Under the pieces are notes generated by a model. It was not told where the DNA came from. It was given only the letters and a program-made list of their open reading frames with translations, and made no database searches. A stretch of 45,058 bases of DNA from a virus, in the IMG/VR virus record IMGVR_UViG_3300047443_000289, positions 1 through 45,058 of that record; one strand, 5' to 3'. Positions 1-7,361 of the stretch are shown here, in pieces. Each line of letters starts with the position of its first letter. The stretch's first letter is position 1. The position numbers and the translations under genes were made by a program.

Positions 1-846
1 ATGACTACACCTGTTGAGCTCGGCGCTCTGTTTGCCGCTGCGGTGGGAAACAAAGAGTTGCTACAGATGATTTACAAGGATGCGGCTCAGCCTGGCGTCC
101 AACAGGTAGGTTCTGCAATTGGGACTATTCTTGGTCTAGGGAATACGCTCCTTTTGCCGTTAAGATTGTTGAATGAGCGAGCGAGCGCTGCATTTATCAA
201 CAATATGGAGCGATATCGGGAATCGTTAAAAGATGTCCCGATGAGCGCCATATGTCCAGTGACGTCAGAGATCGGCGTCCCAATTCTTGAGCGTTTGGCT
301 TATGTAACTGACGAAACAATAGCAGAGATGTTTGTTCAGTTGCTATCGAGTGCATCCCAGACTTCGCACGCTGATGAGGTTCATCCTGCATTTGTCCACG
401 TTATTGATAATATGTCGCCGGACGAGGCGAAGTTAATACGTGCCATCAGCCTATACAAACACAATGTCTACGGCACATTTCAGATAGTTCCTCCTGGAAC
501 TCAGCACGTACTTGGGCAAGGAAAATATCTGTTGTCCCCAAGGATCGTTGAAGGTGCGCAACTGGTCTATCCAGAATACGCACCGGCGTACATAGAAAAC
601 TTGAAGCGCCTTGGAATTCTTGAGTCTTTCCTCCATAGCGACCCTGAGAAGCACCTCAGGGAAGAATTGATGGACATCCAACGTACTTATGAAAAATTGG
701 TAGCAGAAGAACCGCTCAATACTGTGCCAGGCGCGGTCTGCTGGCACTTTGGGTATATCGTTTATAGTGAATTCGGTCGGTTTTTCAAATGGTCTATCAG
801 GCAGAAGTCGCAAGCCGATGCTGATATAGGCGGTATAGGTTCCTAG
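1..846 (+). CDS. Abi-alpha (DUF4393) family protein, probable phage-defence cargo
   Basis: The protein is 281 aa and soluble, with no signal peptide or clear membrane segment. It has the layout I associate with the DUF4393/Abi-alpha family: an N-terminal helix ending near residues 30-50 (GSAIGTILGLGNTLLLPLRL), a central helical part (ISEIGVPILERLAYV-like, about residues 80-125) and a conserved middle region around MSPDEAKLIRAI. Proteins of this family were named from an abortive-infection context, but their biochemical activity is not established to my knowledge. The gene lies outside the integrase at the left edge of the prophage, faces it convergently and is a single transcription unit, the usual place for lysogenic cargo. 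The ATG is the first base of the window, so the promoter and any longer start are not visible. The family assignment is by recognition only. Confidence 0.75.
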   Translation: MTTPVELGALFAAAVGNKELLQMIYKDAAQPGVQQVGSAIGTILGLGNTLLLPLRLLNERASAAFINNMERYRESLKDVPMSAICPVTSEIGVPILERLAYVTDETIAEMFVQLLSSASQTSHADEVHPAFVHVIDNMSPDEAKLIRAISLYKHNVYGTFQIVPPGTQHVLGQGKYLLSPRIVEGAQLVYPEYAPAYIENLKRLGILESFLHSDPEKHLREELMDIQRTYEKLVAEEPLNTVPGAVCWHFGYIVYSEFGRFFKWSIRQKSQADADIGGIGS

Positions 847-882
847 TGCCTCCCTATAATTAAGGGAAGCCTTCAAGGTTGA

Positions 883-2034
883 TCATCCTCGCAACGCCGC
901 CTCGATCTTGGCTAGCTCGCGCTCGTCGTGTTGGCCGTCGATCCACTTAGCGTAGACTTTGAAAAACATATCAAGGCTATGGCCCAGTTGGCGGGCCATA
1001 AAGGCCGGGTTCACGCCGGCCATGAGGCCGATGGTCGCGTACGTGTGGCGCGTGTTGTAGGTGCGGCGGTGCCGAATCCCCAGCCGCTTTAGCGTCGTCG
1101 TCCAGAAAGCGGCTCGCGTGATCCGGTGGTAGAGCCAGGGCTCGTTATAGTAAGGGTCGTGGAAGACCTTGTTGCTGTTGCTGGTGTGTCGCTTCTGCGC
1201 GAGCACGGCCGCCAACGCTTCCGCCGGCAGCTTGACCACGCGCGAGGTCGACGTCTTGGTCGAGTCCTGCTCCTCGTCGTAGACATTGACCGCATCGACC
1301 AGGATCTCGCCATTGTTGACGTCAACGTTTGACCAGGTCAGCGCGATCGCCTCGGAGGTTCGTAGGCCGGAGAAGAATTGGAACTGCAGGTAGTTCAGTA
1401 CCTGCTCGTTGTAATGCTCGGCCACGCTGGCGAGGATCTTCCTGACCTCGGTCAGCGAGAAAGGGTCGGGGCCGCGCAGCTGCACGTCGGCGTACTCAAG
1501 GCCGGCGCACGGGTTCTCCTTGATCTGCTTGTCCATGATGGCCAGCTCGAACACGCTGCGAATAATCGACAGCTGGTTGTTGCGGCTCTTGTTGCTCTTC
1601 CAGGTGCCCTTCTTCAAGGCGGCCTTGATGTCCGAGTGGACGAATTCCTGGATGGGCTTGTTGGGCAAGTGCACCTTCCAGAAGTTGTCCTTCTGCCGGC
1701 GGTACTGGCTCTTGGTCGACGGCTTCAGCTCGAGCAGATCGCACCAGCGGTCGATGAGGTCGAAGAACAGCTCGTCGCCAGTCCTGCCGGCTGGCTCGGG
1801 TTCCGGCGCCTGGGTCGAGTCGGGAAAGGTCTTCCGATAGTCGAATGTACCGGTCTCGATCTGCTGCCGGACCTCGGCCACTAGGCGGGACGCGTACTTG
1901 ATATTCGCCGGCGTCGGCGCCAGCACCTGGCCGTCGACCTTCACCGGCTCCTTGCGCTGCTTGCCCTGGAAGGAGAACAGCACGCGGATGCTGCTCTCCC
2001 GAAGTTCAACCCCGCTTAATTTTGCTCGACCCAC
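883..2034 (-). CDS. int: Tyrosine-family phage integrase
   Basis: This 383-aa site-specific recombinase would insert and excise the prophage. The N-terminal 70 residues resemble the DUF3596 arm-binding domain, about residues 85-180 form the SAM-like core-binding domain, and the catalytic domain follows. The visible active-site set is R225 (in GLRTSEA), a box II YNTRHT with R329 in which the first histidine is replaced by Tyr as is common in this subgroup, H352 (QLGHS) and the nucleophile Y361 (KVYAKW). Length is full and no frameshift is seen. The start overlaps the end of the excisionase gene by 19 nt, so the two are cotranscribed. It is the last gene of the leftward operon and faces the Abi-alpha gene. 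The att site it uses is not evident next to it, so attL probably lies to the left of base 1. Confidence 0.95.
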   Translation of the reverse strand: MGRAKLSGVELRESSIRVLFSFQGKQRKEPVKVDGQVLAPTPANIKYASRLVAEVRQQIETGTFDYRKTFPDSTQAPEPEPAGRTGDELFFDLIDRWCDLLELKPSTKSQYRRQKDNFWKVHLPNKPIQEFVHSDIKAALKKGTWKSNKSRNNQLSIIRSVFELAIMDKQIKENPCAGLEYADVQLRGPDPFSLTEVRKILASVAEHYNEQVLNYLQFQFFSGLRTSEAIALTWSNVDVNNGEILVDAVNVYDEEQDSTKTSTSRVVKLPAEALAAVLAQKRHTSNSNKVFHDPYYNEPWLYHRITRAAFWTTTLKRLGIRHRRTYNTRHTYATIGLMAGVNPAFMARQLGHSLDMFFKVYAKWIDGQHDERELAKIEAALRG

Positions 2035-2210
2035 TTGTAGTATTCCTGAAGATTCATTGTAATCCGGCCGTCTGGGGCTTTTCTATAGTGCTTTCCTTCC
2101 AACCAAACGCCGTCCTCGATCTTACGGCGGACGGCTTTTTCGCTGTAACCCGTGAGGCCCGCAAAGACTGGGATCAGGACCCATTCAAGGTGCACCACAA
2201 TTGCATTCAT
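2016..2210 (-). CDS. xis: Excisionase-like small DNA-binding protein
   Basis: The protein is 64 aa. It begins with a winged-helix/MerR-like turn (about residues 15-35, FAGLTGYSEKAVRRKIEDG) followed by WLEGKHYRKAPDGRI and a short C-terminal helix, a pattern I recognise from phage excisionases that bend att DNA and set recombination direction. Its 3' end overlaps the integrase start by 19 nt. The ATG at 2210 has an A/G-rich stretch (AAAGGAAA) upstream. Size and position next to int support the call. The alternative is an unrelated AlpA-type regulator. Confidence 0.75.
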   Translation of the reverse strand: MNAIVVHLEWVLIPVFAGLTGYSEKAVRRKIEDGVWLEGKHYRKAPDGRITMNLQEYYKWVEQN

Positions 2211-2269
2211 CAGTCATTTCCTTTCTTTGTCCGGGCGGCTTCTCTATCGTTGTGCTCGACACCAGTTCC

Positions 2270-2452
2270 TTACACATAGGTCGCTCGCTCCTTGCCGCAC
2301 AACTGTGCAATCGCCTGAGCCTTAGCCTCGGTGATGATCTCGTCCTCGGTCCAGCCCGGGTGCAGGTGGCGCAGCTCCTGCGCAATTCGATGCGCCAATG
2401 GGCGGCGGATTGGCGTGCCGTCCAGGTGTAAATTATTGACGTTGTCCAGCAT
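2270..2452 (-). CDS. Small hypothetical phage protein (60 aa)
   Basis: This is a 60-aa, mostly helical, soluble protein with motif RRPLAHRIAQELRHLHPGW in the first half and an acidic-then-alanine helix (WTEDEIITEAKAQAIAQL) in the second. I do not recognise a family. It overlaps the end of the upstream gene by 20 nt, and an AAGGGA Shine-Dalgarno sits before its ATG at 2452. Both fit translation within the leftward early operon. About 60 nt separate it from the excisionase. Confidence 0.5.
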   Translation of the reverse strand: MLDNVNNLHLDGTPIRRPLAHRIAQELRHLHPGWTEDEIITEAKAQAIAQLCGKERATYV

Positions 2453-2711
2453 CGCTATTCCCTTCGGTGGTGGTGTTATTCGCGCTCGGTTTGATGTGAA
2501 TCTCCGAGCTGTCGATTCCGTCTTTTTTTCCGGCCAGGTAGACGATCATCCCGACCCGGCCGCCGTCTTGATACAGGGTCAGACTGTTGATGAACTGGTT
2601 CAGCCCCTCGTACACGACAGGCCGTGCACAATGCGCAGATTTCAGCAGCAGAAGCTGGTGGCGGTATGCGTCCTGGTCGAGCGGGACTTCCTGGCCAGAT
2701 AGATCAATCAC
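2433..2711 (-). CDS. Small hypothetical early protein (92 aa)
   Basis: I place the start at a GTG (2711) that overlaps the stop of the preceding gene as GTGA and has a GGAGG Shine-Dalgarno 7 nt upstream. An ATG 42 nt further up is possible but would overlap the neighbour more. The product has a hydrophilic N-terminus, a middle segment with two strands (LNQFINSLTLYQDGG and RVGMIVYLAGKK) and a polar Thr/Asn-rich tail. No family is recognised. Position suggests an accessory role in the early operon, nothing more specific. Confidence 0.55.
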   Translation of the reverse strand: MIDLSGQEVPLDQDAYRHQLLLLKSAHCARPVVYEGLNQFINSLTLYQDGGRVGMIVYLAGKKDGIDSSEIHIKPSANNTTTEGNSDAGQRQ

Positions 2712-2902
2712 GCTGCCCTCCGCATCAGGGTGCTCGTCTTGGCATGAGCGCATGCGTCACATCCGCCCTGCTGGTTGAGTTGCTTGGCCGTGACGACCTT
2801 GCCGCACATGCAGCGCTTGCGGTGGAGATCCAGCGGCGGGCTGGCGTGAGTGTTCGCGCGGTAAAGGGCCGTGCTGGCCGGATCGGCTATTCCAAATTTC
2901 AT
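2708..2902 (-). CDS. Small zinc-ribbon-like protein (64 aa)
   Basis: The ATG at 2902 gives a 64-aa protein. A longer reading to 3010 exists, but its extra N-terminus is Ser/Arg-rich and runs into the upstream gene. The C-terminal half has a CxC-x14-CxxC arrangement (RCMCGK and GCDACA), which could hold one zinc ion, flanked by basic residues. Such miniature ribbons are common in phage early operons and may bind nucleic acid or a host protein. The stop overlaps the next start by 4 nt (GTGA), so translation is coupled. Confidence 0.55.
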   Translation of the reverse strand: MKFGIADPASTALYRANTHASPPLDLHRKRCMCGKVVTAKQLNQQGGCDACAHAKTSTLMRRAA

Positions 2903-2906
2903 GTGC

Positions 2907-3311
2907 TCAGCCCTCGTCAATTCCGCCAACCAGGACAAAGAAGGCCTTGACCTCGGCCACTGCCTTGTCGAACTGCTGCAGCGGGACGCGATGTATGCCC
3001 GCGTCTGCATTCGCGATTACTTGGCGGAGGTGAGCGACTTCCTCGGGCTCCAAGGTGATGCTGCCGGTCTGTTCAAAGCGATCGCAGATGACGTTCATGG
3101 TCCGCGAGCCTGGGTCAACCACGGAGGCCATCCCAGCGCGGTTCAATGTCGCGAACATTCTGGTGAGTTGGTTGTACGCATCGATGGTCGGATGTCCGAT
3201 CAGAGATTCGCCCGCCATGCGAAGTTCAAGCGCGAGGCGGTCGCGGGTCTCGGTGACCATCGGGACGTTGGCTTTCGGCTGGAAGTTAAGTCGTTTATGG
3301 AAACGAGACAT
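2907..3311 (-). CDS. Hypothetical early phage protein (134 aa)
   Basis: This 134-aa soluble, helical protein starts MSRFHKRLNFQPK and has a region (about residues 25-60, TRDRLALELRMAGESLIGHPT) that reads like a bundle of amphipathic helices. I do not recognise the family. It ends 4 nt before the zinc-ribbon gene and begins 16 nt after the DUF2303 gene, in line with a tightly packed operon. No catalytic motif is visible. Confidence 0.5.
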   Translation of the reverse strand: MSRFHKRLNFQPKANVPMVTETRDRLALELRMAGESLIGHPTIDAYNQLTRMFATLNRAGMASVVDPGSRTMNVICDRFEQTGSITLEPEEVAHLRQVIANADAGIHRVPLQQFDKAVAEVKAFFVLVGGIDEG

Positions 3312-3327
3312 GGCGGGTTTCCCTTGC

Positions 3328-4221
3328 TTACGGCCGGCCGATCAGGACCTGGTAGCCACTCGCCCGCGCCTGCTCGACGTATGCTTTGAACGCGTCCTCG
3401 ATCGCGTTCTCGGCGCGGTCCAGCTCGTACCAGAACTTCACCTTGCTAGCGCCCAGGCGGTACTTCAGGCGCGCGCGGACCTTGTAGCCGTCGCCGTTCT
3501 TAAAGAGGCGCAGACCCAGCGCGAATTCGCGCGGGATCAAGATGTCGCCCGCGCCTGCGCGCGCATCGATGGTCTCGGTGTAGGACAGTTGCACCTGGCC
3601 GTTGTCGAGGCGGCGGTGAGAGCTGAACGCCACTTCGGTCTTGGCCTGTAGCGTCAGCGCGACCTGCAGCATCGTCTCGCCGCTCGGCTCGGCGATGTCG
3701 GCGACGTTGTCTTCCAGGAAGGTGGCGAACTGCTCTTGCTCCATCGGCGTGCGGTCGTGTTTGAACCACGCCGAGAATTCCCGGCTGAGCTCAGCGGTAT
3801 AGACCGCGCGGAAGTCACGCCACCCCGGCACCCCCACGAAGCTGCGGCCGTGGTCGTTGAGAACGGCCGTAAGCGTGCGCGTTTCCGGGTTGGCGTAGAT
3901 GTAGGTGTCGATGGCCGGAGCCTGCTCGGTCACGTACGTGAGGAAGCTCGGGAGATCAGCCAGCGCGACCGAGCCGCGCTTGCGGTGCGGTTCCGGCAGC
4001 GCTTCCTCGATCGCCTTCGTAACGTCAACGTGTTTGTATTCGGGCGGCAGCACCAGGTAGTGTGCGTCGCCGATCGAGCGCACGTTGGCGGCGGCAACGG
4101 TCAGGGCACCGATCTTTTCGATGGTGGAGTCGTCGATCCTCAGGTGCTCCTGGGGTTGGGCGGCTGCGGCCAGCTGGCCGGCGACGAGGCCGGATACCGG
4201 CGTGTTCTGGGTTTCGGACAT
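3328..4221 (-). CDS. DUF2303 family (YfdQ-like) phage protein
   Basis: The protein is 297 aa and matches what I know of DUF2303/YfdQ proteins: an N-terminal segment with LRIDDSTIEKIGAL, a central SLPSFLTYV/ALADLPSFLTYV block, YIYANPETRTLTAVLNDHG at about residues 105-125, PGWRDFRAVY, and a C-terminal beta-rich part ending in FWYELDRAE. Members are widespread in prophage early operons next to the short gene found here upstream. Their function is unknown to me. The ATG shares one base with the stop of the upstream gene (TAATG), so the two are translationally coupled. The length is normal. Confidence 0.8.
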   Translation of the reverse strand: MSETQNTPVSGLVAGQLAAAAQPQEHLRIDDSTIEKIGALTVAAANVRSIGDAHYLVLPPEYKHVDVTKAIEEALPEPHRKRGSVALADLPSFLTYVTEQAPAIDTYIYANPETRTLTAVLNDHGRSFVGVPGWRDFRAVYTAELSREFSAWFKHDRTPMEQEQFATFLEDNVADIAEPSGETMLQVALTLQAKTEVAFSSHRRLDNGQVQLSYTETIDARAGAGDILIPREFALGLRLFKNGDGYKVRARLKYRLGASKVKFWYELDRAENAIEDAFKAYVEQARASGYQVLIGRP

Positions 4222-4565
4222 TACGCTTCCTTAAGTTGGAGTGGTTGAGGTGCAGTCGCTTCGCGCAGTTCGAGCGATTGCTGACGGGGATGCTTGCGGG
4301 AGAGCTCGTTGTCGTCGGTGACCCAAAAGAAGTCCTCGCCGCGCTCTGGCTTGGGCAGGTCGACCTTGACGTTGTCGACGATGACTACCTTGTCGACGTC
4401 CTTGCCGCGGGCGCCCGGCTTGACCTTTAGCTGGAGGGTCAGGCTGCCGGCCTTGCCAGTGTCCTTTACGGCAGCGAGCAGGTCGGCCTTGCCGGCCGAC
4501 AGTTCGGAGTGGGCGCGGCCGTCGCGCAGGTCCTGCAGAAACACGGCGAATGCTTGGGTACTCAT
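4221..4565 (-). CDS. Conserved hypothetical partner of the DUF2303 gene
   Basis: I choose the ATG at 4565 because an AGGAG-type Shine-Dalgarno lies just upstream. A longer reading exists to 4598. The product is 114 aa with an N-terminal helix (STQAFAVFLQDLRDGRAHSE), a strand-rich middle (SLTLQLKVKPGARG and KVVIVDNVKVDLPKPE) and EDFFWVTDDNELSRKHP at about residues 80-97. Paired small genes of this sort next to DUF2303 proteins are familiar in prophages, but no function is assigned. The stop overlaps the DUF2303 start by one base. Confidence 0.6.
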   Translation of the reverse strand: MSTQAFAVFLQDLRDGRAHSELSAGKADLLAAVKDTGKAGSLTLQLKVKPGARGKDVDKVVIVDNVKVDLPKPERGEDFFWVTDDNELSRKHPRQQSLELREATAPQPLQLKEA

Positions 4566-4632
4566 ACGAGGAATTTCTCCTTTCTGGTTGTGGTACAAAA
4601 ATGTGTTTAAATGAAACTTTTGAGGAATTTCA

Positions 4633-4950
4633 ATGTCCGCTCGACATATCTATTTCCCGTATTGCCTGGAGCGTTTGGAAGACGGGCGCTACATTGTTCT
4701 AAACCGCAACTACAAGCCGTTGGGCGATCCTCGTAGGGACTGGGTCGTTTATGAGGACCACCCAAGCGCACAGCATCTAAAAGGTCTGACTGCGGCTAAG
4801 GCCAAGGCGATGTCGTACAAAGAATCGCCAGACCTGGACAAGATTTACCTCTACAACGATGGCTGCGTGCCGACGGGAAGTGCCGAGAACTGGGCCGCAT
4901 ATTCGAAGCGCCTCCATGTGCTCGCGAAATTGCAGATCAACGACGAATAG
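4633..4950 (+). CDS. Hypothetical protein, rightward singleton in leftward operon
   Basis: This 105-aa soluble protein starts MSARHIYFPYCLERLEDGRY, with a small beta-sheet-like N-terminal half and a helical C-terminal half (WAAYSKRLHVLAKLQ). I recognise the style as a conserved phage hypothetical but know no function. A GAGGAA Shine-Dalgarno precedes the ATG. It is transcribed against the surrounding operon from the divergent gap 4566-4632, which is AT-rich and may hold its own promoter. Its end overlaps the end of the convergent P-loop gene by 14 nt. Confidence 0.55.
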   Translation: MSARHIYFPYCLERLEDGRYIVLNRNYKPLGDPRRDWVVYEDHPSAQHLKGLTAAKAKAMSYKESPDLDKIYLYNDGCVPTGSAENWAAYSKRLHVLAKLQINDE

Positions 4951-5188
4951 CGAGACCAGCCGCGCGCATGGCCACTGAGAACGTGATGGCGTTCTGCGGC
5001 GGCGGCGAGGCATTCGTCAGTACCAGCGCATCTGCGGGCACGCTTGCGCCGGCGTGCGGCTGCCAGTCGTCGATGATCACGGTCTTGCCGTAGTGCCGCG
5101 CGAGTGCTGCGGCGTGGCGGGACTTGCCGCAGCCTGCCGGGCCGTGGACGATGACGGCTGCATTACTGGTAGATTTGACCTGGTGCAT
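4937..5188 (-). CDS. Miniature P-loop protein (83 aa)
   Basis: The 83-aa product carries a clean Walker A motif GPAGCGKS (residues 15-22) after a beta-strand (AAVIVHG), then a helix (RHAAALARHYG), a strand ending in D-D (KTVIIDDW, about residues 36-43) that could serve as Walker B, and VPADALVLTNASPP with a possible sensor Asn. It is far shorter than a normal AAA or RecA domain, covering only the core strands. It may be a minimal NTP-binding module used with another protein. It lies 35 nt downstream of the ParB-like gene. Confidence 0.6.
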   Translation of the reverse strand: MHQVKSTSNAAVIVHGPAGCGKSRHAAALARHYGKTVIIDDWQPHAGASVPADALVLTNASPPPQNAITFSVAMRAAGLAIRR

Positions 5189-5223
5189 TTCGATCTCTCA
5201 AAGGAATTGGGTTCGTAGGGCGG

Positions 5224-6126
5224 TTACTGCGCGGCGGGCTCGGGCACGCTCGGGGCGGCCGGCGGATGCATCCAGTGCGTCACGCGCTCGGGCTCAATGG
5301 GCATGCCGTCCTCGGCGCGCCAGCCCATCCCGTCGCGATACATGAGCGAGACCTTGCCGTCGGTGAGGGCCACAAGCACGGTGATGTCGTCGTCCGGCAG
5401 TCGGGCGGCTACCTGAAGCCATTCGAGCGTGACCTTGAGGTGGCTCGATTCCGTTGGCGCCTCGGCAAACATCTTCGGCGTCGCTTTGGCCTTGCCGCTG
5501 GCCTTGGCCTTCGCCACGCCGGCCTCGATCACCTTGCCGGCCTTGTTGCCGTGCTTTTTCACCAGCGCCGCGGCCGTCGTGCTCGACACCTCGCCAGCGT
5601 TGACGGCCTTGTGCACGTCGCTGTTTGCCTCGGCCAGGAGGATCGTGTTCTTCACGTGCTCCACGGACTTGCCGATGCGCGTCGCGATCTGTTTTTCCGT
5701 CCAGCCGAAGCCGAGCAGTTTGCGCAACTGGATGCCGAGCTGGAGCGGCGTCAGCGGCAGGCCGCCCGCGCTGGTGATCATGTGGGCGACGCGATCCGCA
5801 TCGCCGCCGCGGAACTGGCGACAGTCGAGCGACTTGATTTCGAAGCCCTTCGCGATCGCGTCGAGAGCTGCCGCACGGCGGTGGTGGCCATCCACGAGGA
5901 TGATGTGCCCCTCGTCGACGCGCACCTCCAGCGGCGGGAAAATCGCGCCGTTCTGCAGGGCGATGGACATCTCGGCCACATGCTCCATGTTCAGCGGGCG
6001 GGCGTTGAATCCTTCTTCCACCTCCAGTAGGCGCGGATCCACCGCGAACGAGGTCACTTTCGAGACGCTGTCGCCGTGGATCTTCTTTTCGGCGGCGACC
6101 TTCAGCGAGACAAAACTTTCGGACAT
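5224..6126 (-). CDS. ParB/Sulfiredoxin-fold (ParB N-terminal-like) protein
   Basis: This 300-aa protein has a ParB-type N-terminal domain. RPLNMEHVAEM at about residues 41-51 and ILVDGHHRRAAALDA at about 75-90 correspond to the nucleotide-binding boxes (GxxRxxA-like DGHHRRAA). A KorB/ParB-like HTH follows (FGWTEKQIATRIGKSVEHVKN, about 155-175), and then a Lys/Ala-rich linker. The C-terminal 70 residues are beta-like (ITVLVALTDGKVSLMYRDG). Bacterial ParB clamps DNA using CTP. Phage versions act in partition, replication or transcription control. No parA is present, so a plasmid-type partition role is unlikely and a regulatory or replication role is more probable. The exact function is not decidable here. 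Confidence 0.85.
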   Translation of the reverse strand: MSESFVSLKVAAEKKIHGDSVSKVTSFAVDPRLLEVEEGFNARPLNMEHVAEMSIALQNGAIFPPLEVRVDEGHIILVDGHHRRAAALDAIAKGFEIKSLDCRQFRGGDADRVAHMITSAGGLPLTPLQLGIQLRKLLGFGWTEKQIATRIGKSVEHVKNTILLAEANSDVHKAVNAGEVSSTTAAALVKKHGNKAGKVIEAGVAKAKASGKAKATPKMFAEAPTESSHLKVTLEWLQVAARLPDDDITVLVALTDGKVSLMYRDGMGWRAEDGMPIEPERVTHWMHPPAAPSVPEPAAQ

Positions 6127-6133
6127 GGTCTGT

Positions 6134-6322
6134 TTATTCTTTGTCGTTGGCCTGCAGCTTCTTCACATCGAATCCGCTACGGCGCTGCATGTGCCGGCGG
6201 GCGATGGCCTCCAAAATGATTTTGAGGGCCGGGATCTTGAGCATTTCGTCGAGCGAGGAGGGCGTCCGAAGCCAGCGGTGCGCGATTTCAAGCGCGGCGC
6301 GGTCCGGGACAGCGCGGTCCAT
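6134..6322 (-). CDS. Small hypothetical early protein (62 aa)
   Basis: The product is 62 aa and helical (PSSLDEMLKIPALKIILEAIARRHMQRR) with a basic C-terminal half. The ATG begins one base after the stop of the 30-codon reading frame upstream, and the stop is 7 nt before the ParB-like gene. This tight spacing supports coupled translation. No family is recognised. Confidence 0.5.
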   Translation of the reverse strand: MDRAVPDRAALEIAHRWLRTPSSLDEMLKIPALKIILEAIARRHMQRRSGFDVKKLQANDKE

Positions 6323-6323
6323 G

Positions 6324-6416
6324 TCAGCTCACCAAGAGGCGATAGGCGCGGCGCAGTGCAGGTGCGCGTGCCATGCCAGTCGAACGGTAGTAGCGGTAGA
6401 TGGCGATGAGTCGCAT
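6324..6416 (-). CDS. Microprotein of 30 aa heading the ParB segment
   Basis: A reading frame of 30 codons starts at ATG 6416 and ends with TGA at 6324, one base before the next ATG (TGACATG). The product starts MRLIAIYRYYR and is strongly basic and helical, ending ALRRAYRLLVS. A purine-rich GAAGAAG lies upstream of the start. The tight junction and the Arg/Tyr-rich helix suggest a true small gene or a leader peptide that couples translation of the next gene. There is no direct proof of expression. Confidence 0.45.
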   Translation of the reverse strand: MRLIAIYRYYRSTGMARAPALRRAYRLLVS

Positions 6417-6519
6417 GTCTTACTTCTTCCGTTAAAGGATTGCGATTGAATGGGCGGGCGATTCCAGTCGTGCTAAATTGTTGTTTCCACACAAACAGTT
6501 TTTGCAAAAGGAATCGCCC

Positions 6520-7005
6520 ATGGAAATGTCACTTGCCGCTGCCATTGCCGCGTGTAGGGTCACGCTCGATACCGCCAGGGCTGCGATCGCCGCCCGCGAC
6601 GACAGGCTTATCGAGGATGCGGTTCGCGACATGAAGGACCGGCTCATGGATGTCACGGACAGGGCTTTGGCGCTCCAGGAAAAGCAATCGGCGCTGGCCG
6701 ATCGAGAACGCCAACTCGAAGAACAGGTCCGAGAGCTTCAGAAGCGGAACGCGGACCTGGATAACTACCAACTGCACCGGACGGCTCGTGGCGGCCTGGT
6801 CTATCGCTCGCAGACGCCGTTGGAGCCCGGACAGGTGCCAGTAGATATCTGCGCTAACTGCGTAGCTCAGGGCGTAAAAACGTTTCTTCAGCCTGTTGGC
6901 GTGGCGTTGCACTGTCACATTCACGGCAATGTTCCTTCCGATAGGGAACGGCAGAAGGTCGATATCAAGCCGATTGTTTCCCCGTGGTCAGGGCGCCGTT
7001 GGTGA
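6520..7005 (+). CDS. Coiled-coil protein with C-terminal Cys/His cluster
   Basis: I take the ATG at 6520 (161 aa), which follows an AAAAGGA Shine-Dalgarno. Residues about 15-75 form a heptad-rich coiled coil (ALQEKQSALADRERQLEEQV). A short globular part follows (TARGGLVYRSQTPLEPGQVPV), then CANC and CHIHG about 25 residues apart, a possible zinc site. Similar layouts occur in phage hypotheticals whose role I do not know. It is transcribed against the early operon, from the AT-rich gap at 6420-6519, and could be expressed in the lysogen. Confidence 0.6.
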   Translation: MEMSLAAAIAACRVTLDTARAAIAARDDRLIEDAVRDMKDRLMDVTDRALALQEKQSALADRERQLEEQVRELQKRNADLDNYQLHRTARGGLVYRSQTPLEPGQVPVDICANCVAQGVKTFLQPVGVALHCHIHGNVPSDRERQKVDIKPIVSPWSGRRW

Positions 7006-7014
7006 AGCTGCATG

Positions 7015-7215
7015 TCACGCTCCGTCGGTAGGCTGGGCCAGGGGGTGGCGATTCGATGTCCGAATCGACTTGGCGGCACGGCCCTTGGGCTGTTTAGTCC
7101 CGCGCTCTTGGCGACCCGCAATGGCCAAGGTCGGCGGCGTGATGAGCGCCTTCAGCGCGGCGCGCTTGTCGGCCAGGTCATCCTCGGCCGTGCGCAGGCG
7201 GATGGAGAAGTCCAT
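7015..7215 (-). CDS. Small hypothetical early protein (66 aa)
   Basis: The product is 66 aa, starts MDFSIRLRTAEDDLADKRAAL (helical), and ends with a long basic, disordered tail (KQPKGRAAKSIR). The start shares one base with the stop of the upstream small gene (TGATG). It ends 10 nt from the convergent coiled-coil gene. Function unknown. Confidence 0.5.
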   Translation of the reverse strand: MDFSIRLRTAEDDLADKRAALKALITPPTLAIAGRQERGTKQPKGRAAKSIRTSNRHPLAQPTDGA

Positions 7216-7361
7216 CAGCGACCTTCCCGCACGGTGATGCCGCAGGGTTCGTCGTACAGGCCGGCGGCGTGTTCTGCCGCCTGGCCGCTCGACTCCGCGA
7301 TCACGGTGCGCTGCTCAGGCATCGCGGCACTGCGGGCGATGATGATCACGAAGCATTTCAT
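7215..7361 (-). CDS. Small hypothetical early protein (48 aa)
   Basis: This 48-codon frame begins at ATG 7361, overlapping the TGA of the upstream gene by 4 nt (ATGA), and ends with TGA 7215-7217, overlapping the next ATG by one base. The protein starts with a hydrophobic strand (MKCFVIIIARS) and ends DEPCGITVREGR. The two overlaps make it a convincing coupled gene despite its length. No family is recognised. Confidence 0.55.
   Translation of the reverse strand: MKCFVIIIARSAAMPEQRTVIAESSGQAAEHAAGLYDEPCGITVREGR

Noticed and set aside
2185-2385. Minus-strand 66-codon frame between excisionase and the 60-aa gene
   Set aside because: Cys/Arg-rich shadow of the 60-aa gene, with poorer start signals.
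5224-6126. Plasmid-type partition system
   Set aside because: There is a ParB-like protein but no ParA, and no clear centromere-like repeats nearby.
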